From the NCBI RefSeq assembly GCF_025148635.1, contig NZ_CP102269.1, forward strand, positions 2,294,001 to 2,358,000: 64,000 bases of DNA. Direction: 5' to 3'. The stretch is from Butyricimonas virosa (GTDB lineage: Bacteria > Bacteroidota > Bacteroidia > Bacteroidales > Marinifilaceae). Every line of letters starts with the position of its first letter. Positions within the stretch are counted from its first letter, which is position 1. The notes under the pieces were generated by a model. That model worked only from the letters and a program-made list of their open reading frames with translations, did no database searches and was not told the DNA's origin. Shown in pieces: positions 1 to 8,131 of the stretch. A program made the translations under genes and the position numbers.

Positions 1-2
1 CG

Positions 3-836
3 TCCGTGTACACGGCTATGACAATTGGAGAGTACTATCGTTCCATGGGAATGAAGGTGTTGTTGCTGGCAGATTCGACTTCTCGTTGGGCGCAGGCTTT
101 GCGTGAGATGTCCAATCGTATGGAGGAGTTACCGGGACAGGATGCGTTCCCGATGGACTTGTCGGCTATTATTTCAAACTTCTACGCTCGTGCGGGAATG
201 GTTTACTTGAATAATGGAAAGACAGGTTCTGTTACTTTTATCGGTACGGTATCTCCTGCCGGAGGTAACTTGAAGGAGCCGGTGACGGAGTCCACGAAGA
301 AAGTGGCACGTTGTTTCTACGCCTTGTCTCAGGCTCGTGCAGATGCGAAACGTTACCCGGCCATCGATACGTTGGAATCATATTCTAAATACTTGGAATA
401 TCCGGAATTTATCGAGTTCGCCAAGAAGAATATTTCCGATACATGGATTGCCGATGTGAACGAGGCTCGTAATATGCTGGTGCGTGGTCGCGAGACGGCA
501 GAGCAGATCGATATTTTGGGTGATGACGGTGTGCCTTTGGAATATCACGTGGTATATTGGAAATCCGAGTTGATAGACTTCGTGATCCTGCAACAGGATG
601 CTTTTGACAATATTGACGGTTCTACTGCTATGGAGCGTCAGAAGTATATGCTGAATATGGTACTGGGTGTGGTTCGTTCCGAATTTAATTTTGATACGTT
701 CGAGGAGATTAACCCCTATTTCAAACGTATTATTAATGGTTTCAAACAGATGAACTATTCCGAATATCAATCGGAAGCGTTTAAAAAGTACGAAGCAGAA
801 GTGAACGAGATCATTAACGAAAGAAAAAACAATTAA
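3..836 (+). CDS. atpA: V-type ATP synthase subunit A (catalytic), 3' part
   Basis: C-terminal part of the catalytic subunit of a V/A-type rotary ATPase; the gene begins before the window, and the frame is open from base 3. The ADSTSRWAQALREMSNRMEE stretch, followed by the LPGQDAFPMDL and FYARAG segments, is the signature region of subunit A and follows the nucleotide-binding P-loop, which lies outside the window. The remaining residues form the C-terminal helical domain. In the cell it sits in the cytoplasmic V1 head, alternating with subunit B and coupling ATP hydrolysis or synthesis to ion movement. It is the first visible gene of the operon A-B-(four-helix bundle)-D-I-K. Identity is secure; whether the enzyme mainly makes or hydrolyses ATP cannot be told from sequence. 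Confidence 0.95.
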   Translation, partial: SVYTAMTIGEYYRSMGMKVLLLADSTSRWAQALREMSNRMEELPGQDAFPMDLSAIISNFYARAGMVYLNNGKTGSVTFIGTVSPAGGNLKEPVTESTKKVARCFYALSQARADAKRYPAIDTLESYSKYLEYPEFIEFAKKNISDTWIADVNEARNMLVRGRETAEQIDILGDDGVPLEYHVVYWKSELIDFVILQQDAFDNIDGSTAMERQKYMLNMVLGVVRSEFNFDTFEEINPYFKRIINGFKQMNYSEYQSEAFKKYEAEVNEIINERKNN

Positions 837-908
837 TTTATGATTTACGATTTAAGATTCTTAATCTAAAGAGTAAGAGTTTTAATCTAAAATCTAAAAT
901 CTAAAATT
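835..908. repeat. AT-rich inverted repeat, gene-less copy, between subunits A and B
   Basis: Two 25-nt arms (835-859 and 884-908) built on a 7-nt period (GATTTTA or its complement) pair at 20 of 25 positions across a 24-nt loop. The same motif recurs at 2245-2275/2649-2679 and 25144-25223. This copy holds no gene. Confidence 0.6.
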
Positions 909-910
909 AT

Positions 911-2233
911 ATGACGACTGCTTTTCAAAAAGTTTATACAAAGATCACCCAGATCACGAAAGCAACGTGTACGTTGAATGCCCAAGGAGTCGGAAATGAC
1001 GAGTTGGCTATTGTAGACGGACGGTTGGCGCAGGTCGTGAAGATTTGGGGAAATGATATAACCCTTCAGGTGTTCTCCGGGACAGAAGGGATTCCGACGA
1101 ATGCAGAAGTGACATTCTTGGGAAAAGCGCCTACTCTGAGAGTGGGAGACGATTTATGCGGGCGTTTTTTTAATGCCTTCGGAGACCCGATTGACGGGGG
1201 ACCGGCTGTTGACGGAGAAGAAAGAGAGATCGGTGGACCGTCGGTGAACCCGGTGCGTCGTAAACAACCGTCGGAACTGATTGCAACCGGTATCGCGGGT
1301 ATCGACTTGAACAACACGTTAGTATCCGGTCAGAAGATCCCGTTCTTTGCCGACCCGGATCAGCCTTACAATCAAGTGATGGCGAACGTGGCGTTGAGAG
1401 CGCAGACAGACCGTATCATCTTGGGAGGAATGGGATTGACGAATGATGACTACCTGTATTTCAAAAATTTGTTTGACAATGCCGGGGTATTGGATCGTAT
1501 CGTTAGTTTCGTGAATACCACGGAGGCTCCGCCTGTTGAGCGTTTGTTGGTTCCGGATATGGCATTGACTGCTGCCGAGTATTTTGCGGTGGATAAGAAC
1601 GAGAAAGTGTTGGTGTTGTTGACGGACATGACGTTGTATGCCGATGCTTTGAGTATCGTGTCCAACCGTATGGACCAGATTCCGTCAAAGGACTCCATGC
1701 CGGGTTCATTGTATTCCGATTTGGCGAAGATTTACGAGAAGGCCGTGCAGTTCCCAGCCGGAGGTTCTATCACGATCATAGCTGTGACTACGTTGTCCGG
1801 TGGTGACATTACCCATGCTATTCCGGATAACACCGGGTACATCACGGAGGGACAGCTGTTCCTGCGTAAAGATACGGAGATCGGTAAGGTTATCGTTGAT
1901 CCGTTCCGAAGTTTGTCTCGTTTGAAACAGCTCGTGATCGGTAAGAAGACCCGTAAGGATCACCCGCAAGTGATGAATGCTGCCATCCGTCTGTATGCCG
2001 ATGCCGCTAACGCCCGGACCAAGATGGAGAACGGTTTCGACCTGACGGACTACGACCGCCGTACTCTGGATTTCGCCAAAGACTATTCCAACAGTCTGCT
2101 TGCTATTGATGTCAACATCAGTACCGACCAGATGTTGGATACCGCTTGGGATCTTTTCCGCAAATACTTTAACAAGGCGGAATTGGGGATTAAGCAGGAA
2201 ATCGTGGAAGAGTTCGGCAAATTCTCCGAGTGA
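911..2233 (+). CDS. atpB: V-type ATP synthase subunit B
   Basis: Non-catalytic nucleotide-binding subunit of the V1 head, 440 residues, a normal length for bacterial A/V-type B subunits. The N-terminal beta-barrel region (about 1-75), central RecA-like domain and C-terminal helical domain are all present. Conserved stretches include GRFFNAFGDPIDGG near residue 85 and NRMDQIPSKDSMPGSLYSDL near 255. As expected for B, there is no Walker A motif: the corresponding site reads PFFADPDQPYNQ. The start is the ATG after the AT-rich repeat. It partners subunit A in a hexamer around the D-containing central stalk. Confidence 0.95.
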   Translation: MTTAFQKVYTKITQITKATCTLNAQGVGNDELAIVDGRLAQVVKIWGNDITLQVFSGTEGIPTNAEVTFLGKAPTLRVGDDLCGRFFNAFGDPIDGGPAVDGEEREIGGPSVNPVRRKQPSELIATGIAGIDLNNTLVSGQKIPFFADPDQPYNQVMANVALRAQTDRIILGGMGLTNDDYLYFKNLFDNAGVLDRIVSFVNTTEAPPVERLLVPDMALTAAEYFAVDKNEKVLVLLTDMTLYADALSIVSNRMDQIPSKDSMPGSLYSDLAKIYEKAVQFPAGGSITIIAVTTLSGGDITHAIPDNTGYITEGQLFLRKDTEIGKVIVDPFRSLSRLKQLVIGKKTRKDHPQVMNAAIRLYADAANARTKMENGFDLTDYDRRTLDFAKDYSNSLLAIDVNISTDQMLDTAWDLFRKYFNKAELGIKQEIVEEFGKFSE

Positions 2234-2244
2234 GAATTTCCCGG

Positions 2245-2275
2245 ATTTTAAATTTTAGATTTTAAATTTTAAATT
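2245..2275 (+). repeat. Left arm of 31-bp inverted repeat bounding the four-helix-bundle gene
   Basis: This 31-nt AT-rich arm is the reverse complement of 2649-2679 at 30 of 31 positions. It ends 5 nt before the ATG of the enclosed gene. In a transcript the two arms could form a long stem closing a loop that is almost exactly the gene. Confidence 0.85.
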
Positions 2276-2280
2276 GAGAA

Positions 2281-2655
2281 ATGAATAGTACTGAATTTCA
2301 AGATAAAACGAAGAGGTTAGGATTGCACGTGATTCGTTTTGTGGAGATTCTTCCACAGAATTATACCTCACGGGTAATTGTTAACCAGATTCTTCGTTGT
2401 GCTTTGTCTGTCGGTGCTAATTATCGGGCGGTTTGTAGGGCTAAATCAGATAAAGATTTTATCAATAAAATGAAGATCGTGGAGGAGGAATGTGATGAAA
2501 CGATTTATTGGTTGGAAATTATTGAGGAGTCGGGGTTGGCTAAAATTGAGGTCGTTACTCCTTTGAAAAGGGAGGCGAAAGAAATTCTAGCGATGATTGT
2601 AGCTTCTATAAATACAATGAGTAAAAATTTGAAATCAAAGAAATCTGAAATTTAA
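2281..2655 (+). CDS. Four helix bundle protein (S23 / 23S rRNA intervening-sequence protein family)
   Basis: A 124-residue helical protein of the S23/four-helix-bundle family. Family hallmarks are visible: NQILRCALSVGANYRAV (about 35-51), then KSDKDFINKMKIVEEECDETIYWLE (about 54-79). Members are best known as the proteins encoded inside intervening sequences of 23S rRNA genes, which are bounded by inverted repeats; a relative (Avd) works with diversity-generating reverse transcriptases. No biochemical role is established for stand-alone copies. Here it interrupts the V-ATPase operon between B and D, is co-directional, and is enclosed by a 31-bp inverted repeat; its stop codon lies inside the right arm. 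It has no known function in the ATPase, so it is probably cargo of an inserted element. Confidence 0.9.
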   Translation: MNSTEFQDKTKRLGLHVIRFVEILPQNYTSRVIVNQILRCALSVGANYRAVCRAKSDKDFINKMKIVEEECDETIYWLEIIEESGLAKIEVVTPLKREAKEILAMIVASINTMSKNLKSKKSEI

Positions 2656-2679
2656 AATCTAAAATCTAAAATTTAAAAT
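2649..2679 (+). repeat. Right arm of 31-bp inverted repeat bounding the four-helix-bundle gene
   Basis: Reverse complement of 2245-2275 with one mismatch. It overlaps the last two codons and the TAA stop (2653-2655) of the four-helix-bundle gene, and ends 15 nt before the GTG start of subunit D, so it also occupies the region expected to hold that gene's ribosome binding site. Confidence 0.85.
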
Positions 2680-2694
2680 TAAAACATTGGTAAG

Positions 2695-3285
2695 GTGATA
2701 AAGTTTCAATATAATAAGACATCGCTTCAAGGGCTGGATAAGCAGTTGAAGATGCGAGTGAGGGCATTGCCTACCATCAAAAATAAGGAGTCGGCTTTGC
2801 GTTCGGAGGTGAAGAAGGCGAAACAGGTGGCGGATGAGTTTAATGTGAAGTTGGAGGAAACGCTGAATTCATTGAACGATATGCTGCAACTTTATGACGA
2901 GTATAAGGAAGACATACTTGTCGTGAAGGATGTCAGAATGTCGGTGAAAAAGATTGCCGGAGTAAAGACGCCTGTTCTCGACGGGGTGGATTATGAGGTG
3001 AAGGATTTCAGCTTGTTTAATCAACCCGGGTGGCTACTCGATGGTGTGGAATACATCAAAGAGGTAGTAAGTATCGCTTTGGAGAGGGAATTTTTCACCC
3101 GGAAAATGGAGCTGTTGGATAGGGCGAGAAAGAAAACGACACAGAAGGTGAATTTGTACGAGAAAGTGCAGATTCCGGGATTCCAGGAGGCGATTCGCAA
3201 GATCAAACGGTTCTTGGAAGACGAGGAAAATCTTTCTAAGTCGTCACAGAAGATCGTGAAAACCCGTAAATTGATGGAGGAATAG
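2695..3285 (+). CDS. atpD: V-type ATP synthase subunit D (central stalk)
   Basis: Central rotor-stalk subunit, 196 residues. It has the expected pair of long coiled-coil helices at the two ends: KTSLQGLDKQLKMRVRALPTIKNKE at the start and KVNLYEKVQIPGFQEAIRKIKRFLEDEEN towards the end. The N-terminal segment that usually reads P-T-K-x-x-L in other D subunits is replaced by NKTSLQGL. The start codon is GTG; no ATG lies near, and the best upstream purine run is weak, so translation may depend on coupling or on the adjacent repeat structure. It lies 4 nt before subunit I. Confidence 0.9.
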   Translation: MIKFQYNKTSLQGLDKQLKMRVRALPTIKNKESALRSEVKKAKQVADEFNVKLEETLNSLNDMLQLYDEYKEDILVVKDVRMSVKKIAGVKTPVLDGVDYEVKDFSLFNQPGWLLDGVEYIKEVVSIALEREFFTRKMELLDRARKKTTQKVNLYEKVQIPGFQEAIRKIKRFLEDEENLSKSSQKIVKTRKLMEE

Positions 3286-3288
3286 CCT

Positions 3289-5136
3289 ATGATAGTACCT
3301 ATGATGAAATTATCCCTGTTGATATTTTACAAGGAATATCAAACATTTCTCGGAGAACTCCGGGAAAAGGGAATGGTTCATATTCATGAGAATACGGAAC
3401 GTACGGCAGAAGATACGGATCTACAGGCGAAATTGATGTTGATTAGGCGGACCGGGGAGATGATCACGCATATGCAGAGTCGGAATGACGTGGAGCAGGT
3501 GGAAAAAGTGAAGGTGAACGATGAGCATTTGCTGGATTATCTGGAAGGTTTGTATAGTCGGCAGGATCAGATCGAGCAACAATTGGTAGGTTTGGAGAAG
3601 GACCATGCGGCTTATCGTCCTTGGGGAAAATTTTCCCGGGAGATGATCCAAAAATTGGAGATTGCCGGTTGGGAATTTCATTTCTTTTCCGTGCCGGAAC
3701 AGAAGTATCAGCCGGAATGGGAAGAGATGTATGACGCTGTTATAATCAGCGAGATGATGGGACAGAAATATTTTGTTACCGTTACTCCTGCCGGGACAAG
3801 CGTGAACCTGGAGGCTGATCCTTATCTTTTCCCTCAAGCCACGGCAGAAGAGCTGGCAAAGCAAATTACGGCTTTGCGAGAGGAATCCGTGAACATCGGG
3901 AAAGAGTTGGATGCTGTTTCGCAGGATGCGATTGAACGGCTGAAAAAATATCGTTTGAAGATTACCGAGGTGGCAGACAAGATTAAAGTGGAGGATGCCG
4001 CTCAACATCTGATCGACGAGAAAGTCATTGCTTTGGAAGGATGGATTCCGGTGGAGAGAGAGGCTGAAATGAGAAGTTTCTTGGAAACGAAGGAGGTGTA
4101 CTTTGAATTTACCCGCCCGACTCCGGAGGATGATGTCCCTGTGCAGTTGAAAAATAATGCTTATTCCAAGCTCTTTGAACCGGTGACAGAGATGTTTGCT
4201 CTGCCGCAGTATAGAGAGTTGGATTTGACACCTTTCTTGGCCCCGTTCTTTATGCTATTCTTTGGAATGTGTATGGGCGATGGCGGTTACGGATTGATCA
4301 TTTGGCTGACTTGTTTCATTATCGGTCGGAAAGCCTCGCCTTCGGTGAAAGGGTATCTTGTGCTGGGGCAATATTTGGGAATTATGACAGTGATAGTCGG
4401 TTTGCTGACAGGTTCTTTTTTTGGTATCGCGTTGGATTCCGTGGAATGGCCTTGGCTGGCTGGCGTGAAGTCTCTCTTCCTGACAGAAGCGAATTACGGG
4501 AAATATCTGGGAGGATATAACCCGATGATGATTGTTGCGGTTGCCGTGGGTATTATCCAGATCCTTTACGGAATGTGTCTGAATGCTGCAAGATTAACGA
4601 AACAGTTTGGATTTAAATATGCAATATCGACATTAGGTTGGGTGGTTGCCATTATCCTATTGGGGGTGTTGATCGGTTTGCCGATGTTAAGCATAGTGAT
4701 CCCGGAAGGTTTGAAGTATGTGCTTTACGCTCTGTTGGGGCTTGCTGCGCTTACGATTTATTTCTACAATTCTCCGGGCAAAGGAATATTTTCGAATTTC
4801 GGGTCCGGATTGTGGGGAACATACAATATGGCAACGGGATTACTGGGTGACACGCTTTCATATATCCGATTGTTTGCGATTGGTTTGACGGGAAGTATCT
4901 TGGGAGGAGTGTTCAACACTCTGGCATTTCAGCTCACGGATGGATTGCCAGTTATTGTGAAATTCATAGCCGTGTTCTTGATCCTGCTTATCGGTCATTC
5001 GATTAACTTCGGATTGTGTATGATCAGTTCGTTCGTCCATCCGATGCGTTTGACTTTCGTGGAATTCTACAAGAATGCCGGGTTTGAAGGCGGTGGTAAA
5101 CAATACGCTCCCTTTAGAAAAAAAGTAAATGATTAA
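3289..5136 (+). CDS. ntpI: V-type ATP synthase subunit I (a-subunit)
   Basis: Membrane stator subunit that forms the ion half-channels against the K ring, 615 residues. The N-terminal half (about 1-310) is cytoplasmic and rich in coiled coil; the C-terminal half has about seven to eight membrane spans. The conserved PFFMLFFGMCMGDGGYGL segment lies near residue 320, and a second conserved block, LGDTLSYIRLFAIGLTG, contains the arginine expected at the ion path. Further in-frame ATGs follow the first at 3301 and 3304, so the true start may be four or five codons later. The gene starts 3 nt after the stop of subunit D. Confidence 0.93.
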   Translation: MIVPMMKLSLLIFYKEYQTFLGELREKGMVHIHENTERTAEDTDLQAKLMLIRRTGEMITHMQSRNDVEQVEKVKVNDEHLLDYLEGLYSRQDQIEQQLVGLEKDHAAYRPWGKFSREMIQKLEIAGWEFHFFSVPEQKYQPEWEEMYDAVIISEMMGQKYFVTVTPAGTSVNLEADPYLFPQATAEELAKQITALREESVNIGKELDAVSQDAIERLKKYRLKITEVADKIKVEDAAQHLIDEKVIALEGWIPVEREAEMRSFLETKEVYFEFTRPTPEDDVPVQLKNNAYSKLFEPVTEMFALPQYRELDLTPFLAPFFMLFFGMCMGDGGYGLIIWLTCFIIGRKASPSVKGYLVLGQYLGIMTVIVGLLTGSFFGIALDSVEWPWLAGVKSLFLTEANYGKYLGGYNPMMIVAVAVGIIQILYGMCLNAARLTKQFGFKYAISTLGWVVAIILLGVLIGLPMLSIVIPEGLKYVLYALLGLAALTIYFYNSPGKGIFSNFGSGLWGTYNMATGLLGDTLSYIRLFAIGLTGSILGGVFNTLAFQLTDGLPVIVKFIAVFLILLIGHSINFGLCMISSFVHPMRLTFVEFYKNAGFEGGGKQYAPFRKKVND

Positions 5137-5178
5137 AAATAAAGATTATAAAAATAACAAATTAAATAGATTAGAATT

Positions 5179-5634
5179 ATGGAACCAATTTTATTAGCTT
5201 ATCTAGGTGTTGCATTGATGGTGGCATTATCAGGAATCGGTAGTGCTTATGGAGTTACTATTTGCGGTAATGCTGCAGTAGGTGCTTTGAAGAAAAATCC
5301 GACCGCATCCGGTCAGTATATCGGTTTGTCTGCGCTACCTTCTTCTCAGGGTTTGTATGGTTTTGTGGGATATTTCTTATTAAGTAGTTTCTTGACAAAC
5401 GTGGATATGGGTTGGGGCCCTGCTTCTGCTATCTTCGGAGCTGGATTAGGTCTTGGTTTGGTTGCTTTCTTCTCTGCAATCCGTCAAGCTCAGGTATGTG
5501 CTAATGGTATTGTGGCAATCGGTAGCGGTTATAACGTGTTCGGTACCACGATGGTACTGGCCGTGTTCCCGGAGTTGTACGCCATCTTGGGATTGTTGGT
5601 ATTGATCTTGATTACCGGATTGATTCCTGCATAA
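5179..5634 (+). CDS. ntpK: V-type ATP synthase subunit K (c-ring proteolipid)
   Basis: Rotor-ring proteolipid, 151 residues with four membrane helices made of two similar hairpins (GIGSAYGVTICGNAAVGAL and the later GAGLGLGLVAFFSAIRQAQV). The second hairpin carries the ion-binding glutamate (E132 in FPELYAI); the first has glutamine (Q57 in LPSSQGLYG) where a carboxylate would sit, so one ion is carried per four-helix unit. In Enterococcus hirae NtpK, sodium is bound by a Leu-Thr-Gln motif, a second Gln and the Glu. Equivalent Q57, Q103/Q105 and E132 are present here, which suggests, but does not prove, sodium coupling. Last gene of the operon; a terminator follows. Confidence 0.93.
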   Translation: MEPILLAYLGVALMVALSGIGSAYGVTICGNAAVGALKKNPTASGQYIGLSALPSSQGLYGFVGYFLLSSFLTNVDMGWGPASAIFGAGLGLGLVAFFSAIRQAQVCANGIVAIGSGYNVFGTTMVLAVFPELYAILGLLVLILITGLIPA

Positions 5635-5666
5635 GTTACTTTCAACATTTCAATTATAAAACGTGA

Positions 5667-5705
5667 CGGCGCCCGGCAAATTTTTGCCAGGCGTTGTTAT
5701 TTTTA
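5667..5705 (+). terminator. Terminator of the V-ATPase operon
   Basis: An 11-bp stem with one mismatch (5670-5680 with 5683-5693), a very short loop and a following T-rich run (TTGTTATTTTTATT). It sits 33 nt after the subunit K stop codon. Confidence 0.8.
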
Positions 5706-5785
5706 TTCGGAAACCATGAATTTTGAATACCGTATGTAAACCATTTTTCTTTGCCAGCGTATCTTTTTAAAAAAGGTAATGAAAA

Positions 5786-6703
5786 ATGATGATATTAAGA
5801 CACTATATTACAATTCTCTTTTTGATGGGGTGGGGGTGGAATAGTTTTGCCGTGAAGATCGAAAAGAAATTACTGTATGATAAACATACGTTGCAGGATA
5901 CCTATAAATACGGGAAGCAGGAGAGGCGTTTTCAATGGGATAAAATTTCGATGTTTTTGGATTCGCTGGAGGCTTTTCAGGAAAGGAATGATGGGTACGG
6001 GATGCTGCGGAATTATAAGAATGTAAACGGAGAACCGCCTCTCACGAGAAAATACGTGACCAATAGATACAAGCAGATTCAGGATTCCTTCGGAGTGAAT
6101 CGTTATCAGGGAATTCCCCTCTACCGGCTGGATGATGTCCGTGTGCCGGAACGCTACGGACGGGACGGGGCTTATGTTTCCGTGATCAGCGATAGTGCCG
6201 ATTACTTTCAGATTATTCCGGTAACATTTGGAGGAATATGGCATGTTCCTAAAAAATACATGAAACTGATAGGGCCTCTTTCGATTAAAAAAGTTATATT
6301 TGTTGACCGAACGAATCAGAATATTGCAACTTTGGAACAAGAAGGAGCGACTTGGTTGGTGAGAAGTATGAACCCGATAACGACGGGAGCTAACCGACCG
6401 CCTTACCAGCAACCGACACCGCCGGGAATTTATTTTATACAGCGGAAATTGTTGGAGATGCTTTTCTTGAAGGATGGGTCAGACGAAGAAGGTGGTTTCG
6501 CACCTTATGCTAGTCGTTTTACCGGGGGAGCCTATTTACACGGGGTTCCGGTCAATTATCCCGATAACAAGTTGATTGAATATAGCTGGACGCTCGGAAC
6601 GACACCCCGGTCTCATATGTGCGTGAGGAATGCGACATCACATGCCAAGTTCATGTACGATTGGGCGGAGGTGGAAAAGACGTTGGTAATTGTGTTTGAT
6701 TGA
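5786..6703 (+). CDS. L,D-transpeptidase family protein (YkuD domain)
   Basis: Secreted or envelope protein of 305 residues with an N-terminal hydrophobic segment (about 4-22). The C-terminal YkuD catalytic region reads GGAYLHGVP (H252) and then RSHMCVRN (H277, C279), matching the His-x-SHGChN active-site pattern except that the usual glycine before the cysteine is methionine. These enzymes form 3-3 crosslinks in peptidoglycan or attach proteins to it, with the cysteine as nucleophile. The N-terminal 150 residues match nothing I can name. The next gene, also an L,D-transpeptidase type, starts 15 nt downstream, so the pair is probably co-transcribed. The Gly-to-Met change may alter specificity. 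Confidence 0.8.
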   Translation: MMILRHYITILFLMGWGWNSFAVKIEKKLLYDKHTLQDTYKYGKQERRFQWDKISMFLDSLEAFQERNDGYGMLRNYKNVNGEPPLTRKYVTNRYKQIQDSFGVNRYQGIPLYRLDDVRVPERYGRDGAYVSVISDSADYFQIIPVTFGGIWHVPKKYMKLIGPLSIKKVIFVDRTNQNIATLEQEGATWLVRSMNPITTGANRPPYQQPTPPGIYFIQRKLLEMLFLKDGSDEEGGFAPYASRFTGGAYLHGVPVNYPDNKLIEYSWTLGTTPRSHMCVRNATSHAKFMYDWAEVEKTLVIVFD

Positions 6704-6718
6704 TGAAAAAATGACTTT

Positions 6719-7414
6719 ATGCGTGCGTTATCGCTTATCTTGATTATCGGGGGAATTTGTTGGGGATCGCTATTAGGGATAGCGGCAGAGAGGCCGTCTA
6801 TGCCCAATAGTCGGATGCTTTATCACGAAATGGCGTTAGAGGGAACGATTGATTACACGGTATTCGAGCGGGCTATTGCGGGGTATAACCGGATGGGCAG
6901 TTTCGACAAAAATATACTTACGGTAATTGATTTTACGAAACCTTCCACGGAAAAACGCTTGTTCGTGATTGATTTGAAGTTGAAGAAAGTTCTGTTTATT
7001 TCTTACGTGGCTCATGGTCGGAATAGTGGGGAAAAGTATGCCACCTCGTTTTCCAATCAGGAAGGTTCTTTCAAGAGTTCGTTGGGTTTTTACCAAACGG
7101 AGAACACGTATTACGGGAAGAACGGTTATTCTTTGGTGTTGAACGGTCTGGAGCGGGGAATTAATGACAAGGCGAAAGAACGGGCAATCGTGGTACATGG
7201 GGCGGCTTATGCTGATCCGTCAACCATCCGGTCATGCGGTCGTTTGGGGCGCAGCCTGGGATGTCCGGCTTTGCCGTTAGCCGTGAGTAAAAAAATTATA
7301 GATACGATTAAAGGCGGGACTCTTCTGTATATTCATGGAGATGACAAAACTTACGCGAGTCGGAGTACGTTCATCAGGCAAGATGAGATGCAGGAGAATC
7401 GGGAGGGTATTTAA
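6719..7414 (+). CDS. Murein L,D-transpeptidase catalytic domain family protein
   Basis: A 231-residue exported protein with an N-terminal signal segment (about 1-23, ending near IAAERPS). It matches the YkuD_2 type found widely in Bacteroidetes: FVIDLKLKKVLFISYVAHGRNSG (about 80-102), then VVHGAAYA (H160) and GRSLGCPALP (C182 as likely nucleophile). The predicted role is peptidoglycan crosslinking or editing in the periplasm. It follows another YkuD-type protein by 15 nt and precedes a rhomboid protease by 24 nt, suggesting an envelope-maintenance operon. Confidence 0.82.
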   Translation: MRALSLILIIGGICWGSLLGIAAERPSMPNSRMLYHEMALEGTIDYTVFERAIAGYNRMGSFDKNILTVIDFTKPSTEKRLFVIDLKLKKVLFISYVAHGRNSGEKYATSFSNQEGSFKSSLGFYQTENTYYGKNGYSLVLNGLERGINDKAKERAIVVHGAAYADPSTIRSCGRLGRSLGCPALPLAVSKKIIDTIKGGTLLYIHGDDKTYASRSTFIRQDEMQENREGI

Positions 7415-7438
7415 TAACATTATTTTTTAGAGTAGATT

Positions 7439-8041
7439 ATGATGACTTACATTATACTTATTGCCACGGTTGTCGTGTCAATTGCTTGTTTTAATAATTA
7501 TTCCCTGTTCAATAAATTGTCGTGTAATCCCTACCGAATGGTACATTCCAGAGAGTGGTACCGGATTATTTCTCACGGTTTTGTTCATGCTGATTGGACG
7601 CACTTGATCGTGAATATGTTTACCTTTCTCTCTTTCGGGTTATACGTGGAGAACCAGTTTGTTGCATGGGGATTCGGTAGTTCTAGTTTCTTGATCCTGT
7701 ATTTCGGGGGAATGGTGGCAGCCTCGGTATATGATGTGTGGAAATACCGGAACAATCAATACTATTCTTCCATCGGGGCATCCGGTGCGGTTTCATCTGT
7801 TTTGTTCACGGCGATATTTCTGCATCCTTGGGATAAGATCTACTTCTTTGCGATCGTTCCGATTCCCGGTATCGTGTTTGGTTTTATCTACTTGCTTTAT
7901 TGCCAATACATGGCAAAACGAGATGGTGATAACATCAATCATAACGCCCACTTCTATGGAGCAGTGTTCGGCTTGATTTTTCCCGTGTTATTGGAACCGA
8001 GATTATTGCAGATGTTTATTCAGCAGCTTTTGAGGCATTAA
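7439..8041 (+). CDS. Rhomboid family intramembrane serine protease
   Basis: A 200-residue polytopic membrane protein of about six spans. The rhomboid catalytic features are all present: HLIVNM with N59, SIGASGAVSS with nucleophile S115 in the GASG motif, and NHNAHFYGAVFG with catalytic H171 in the AHxxGxxxG motif. It would cleave membrane-spanning substrates within the bilayer; the substrate is unknown. Short spacing (24 nt) to the upstream L,D-transpeptidase gene suggests one operon. Confidence 0.9.
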   Translation: MMTYIILIATVVVSIACFNNYSLFNKLSCNPYRMVHSREWYRIISHGFVHADWTHLIVNMFTFLSFGLYVENQFVAWGFGSSSFLILYFGGMVAASVYDVWKYRNNQYYSSIGASGAVSSVLFTAIFLHPWDKIYFFAIVPIPGIVFGFIYLLYCQYMAKRDGDNINHNAHFYGAVFGLIFPVLLEPRLLQMFIQQLLRH

Positions 8042-8077
8042 TTCGTTGTGTACGGAAACAAGAACTTTACATTATCT

Positions 8078-8108
8078 TTTGTTCCGGAAATTAAATCTCC
8101 TATATTTG
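8078..8108 (+). promoter_or_regulatory. Bacteroidetes-type promoter for the locus 1 sigma gene
   Basis: TTTG at 8078-8081 and TATATTTG at 8101-8108, 19 nt apart, match the -33/-7 consensus of the Bacteroidetes primary sigma factor (TTTG, 19-21 nt, TAnnTTTG). It lies 23 nt before the ECF sigma start codon. Confidence 0.75.
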
Positions 8109-8131
8109 TATAGTTCAAGTGTGGAAAAGTT

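Noticed and set aside
1066..2000. Long reverse-strand open frames opposite atpB and other conserved genes.
   Set aside because: They mirror codon structure of the real genes and have no domains of their own.
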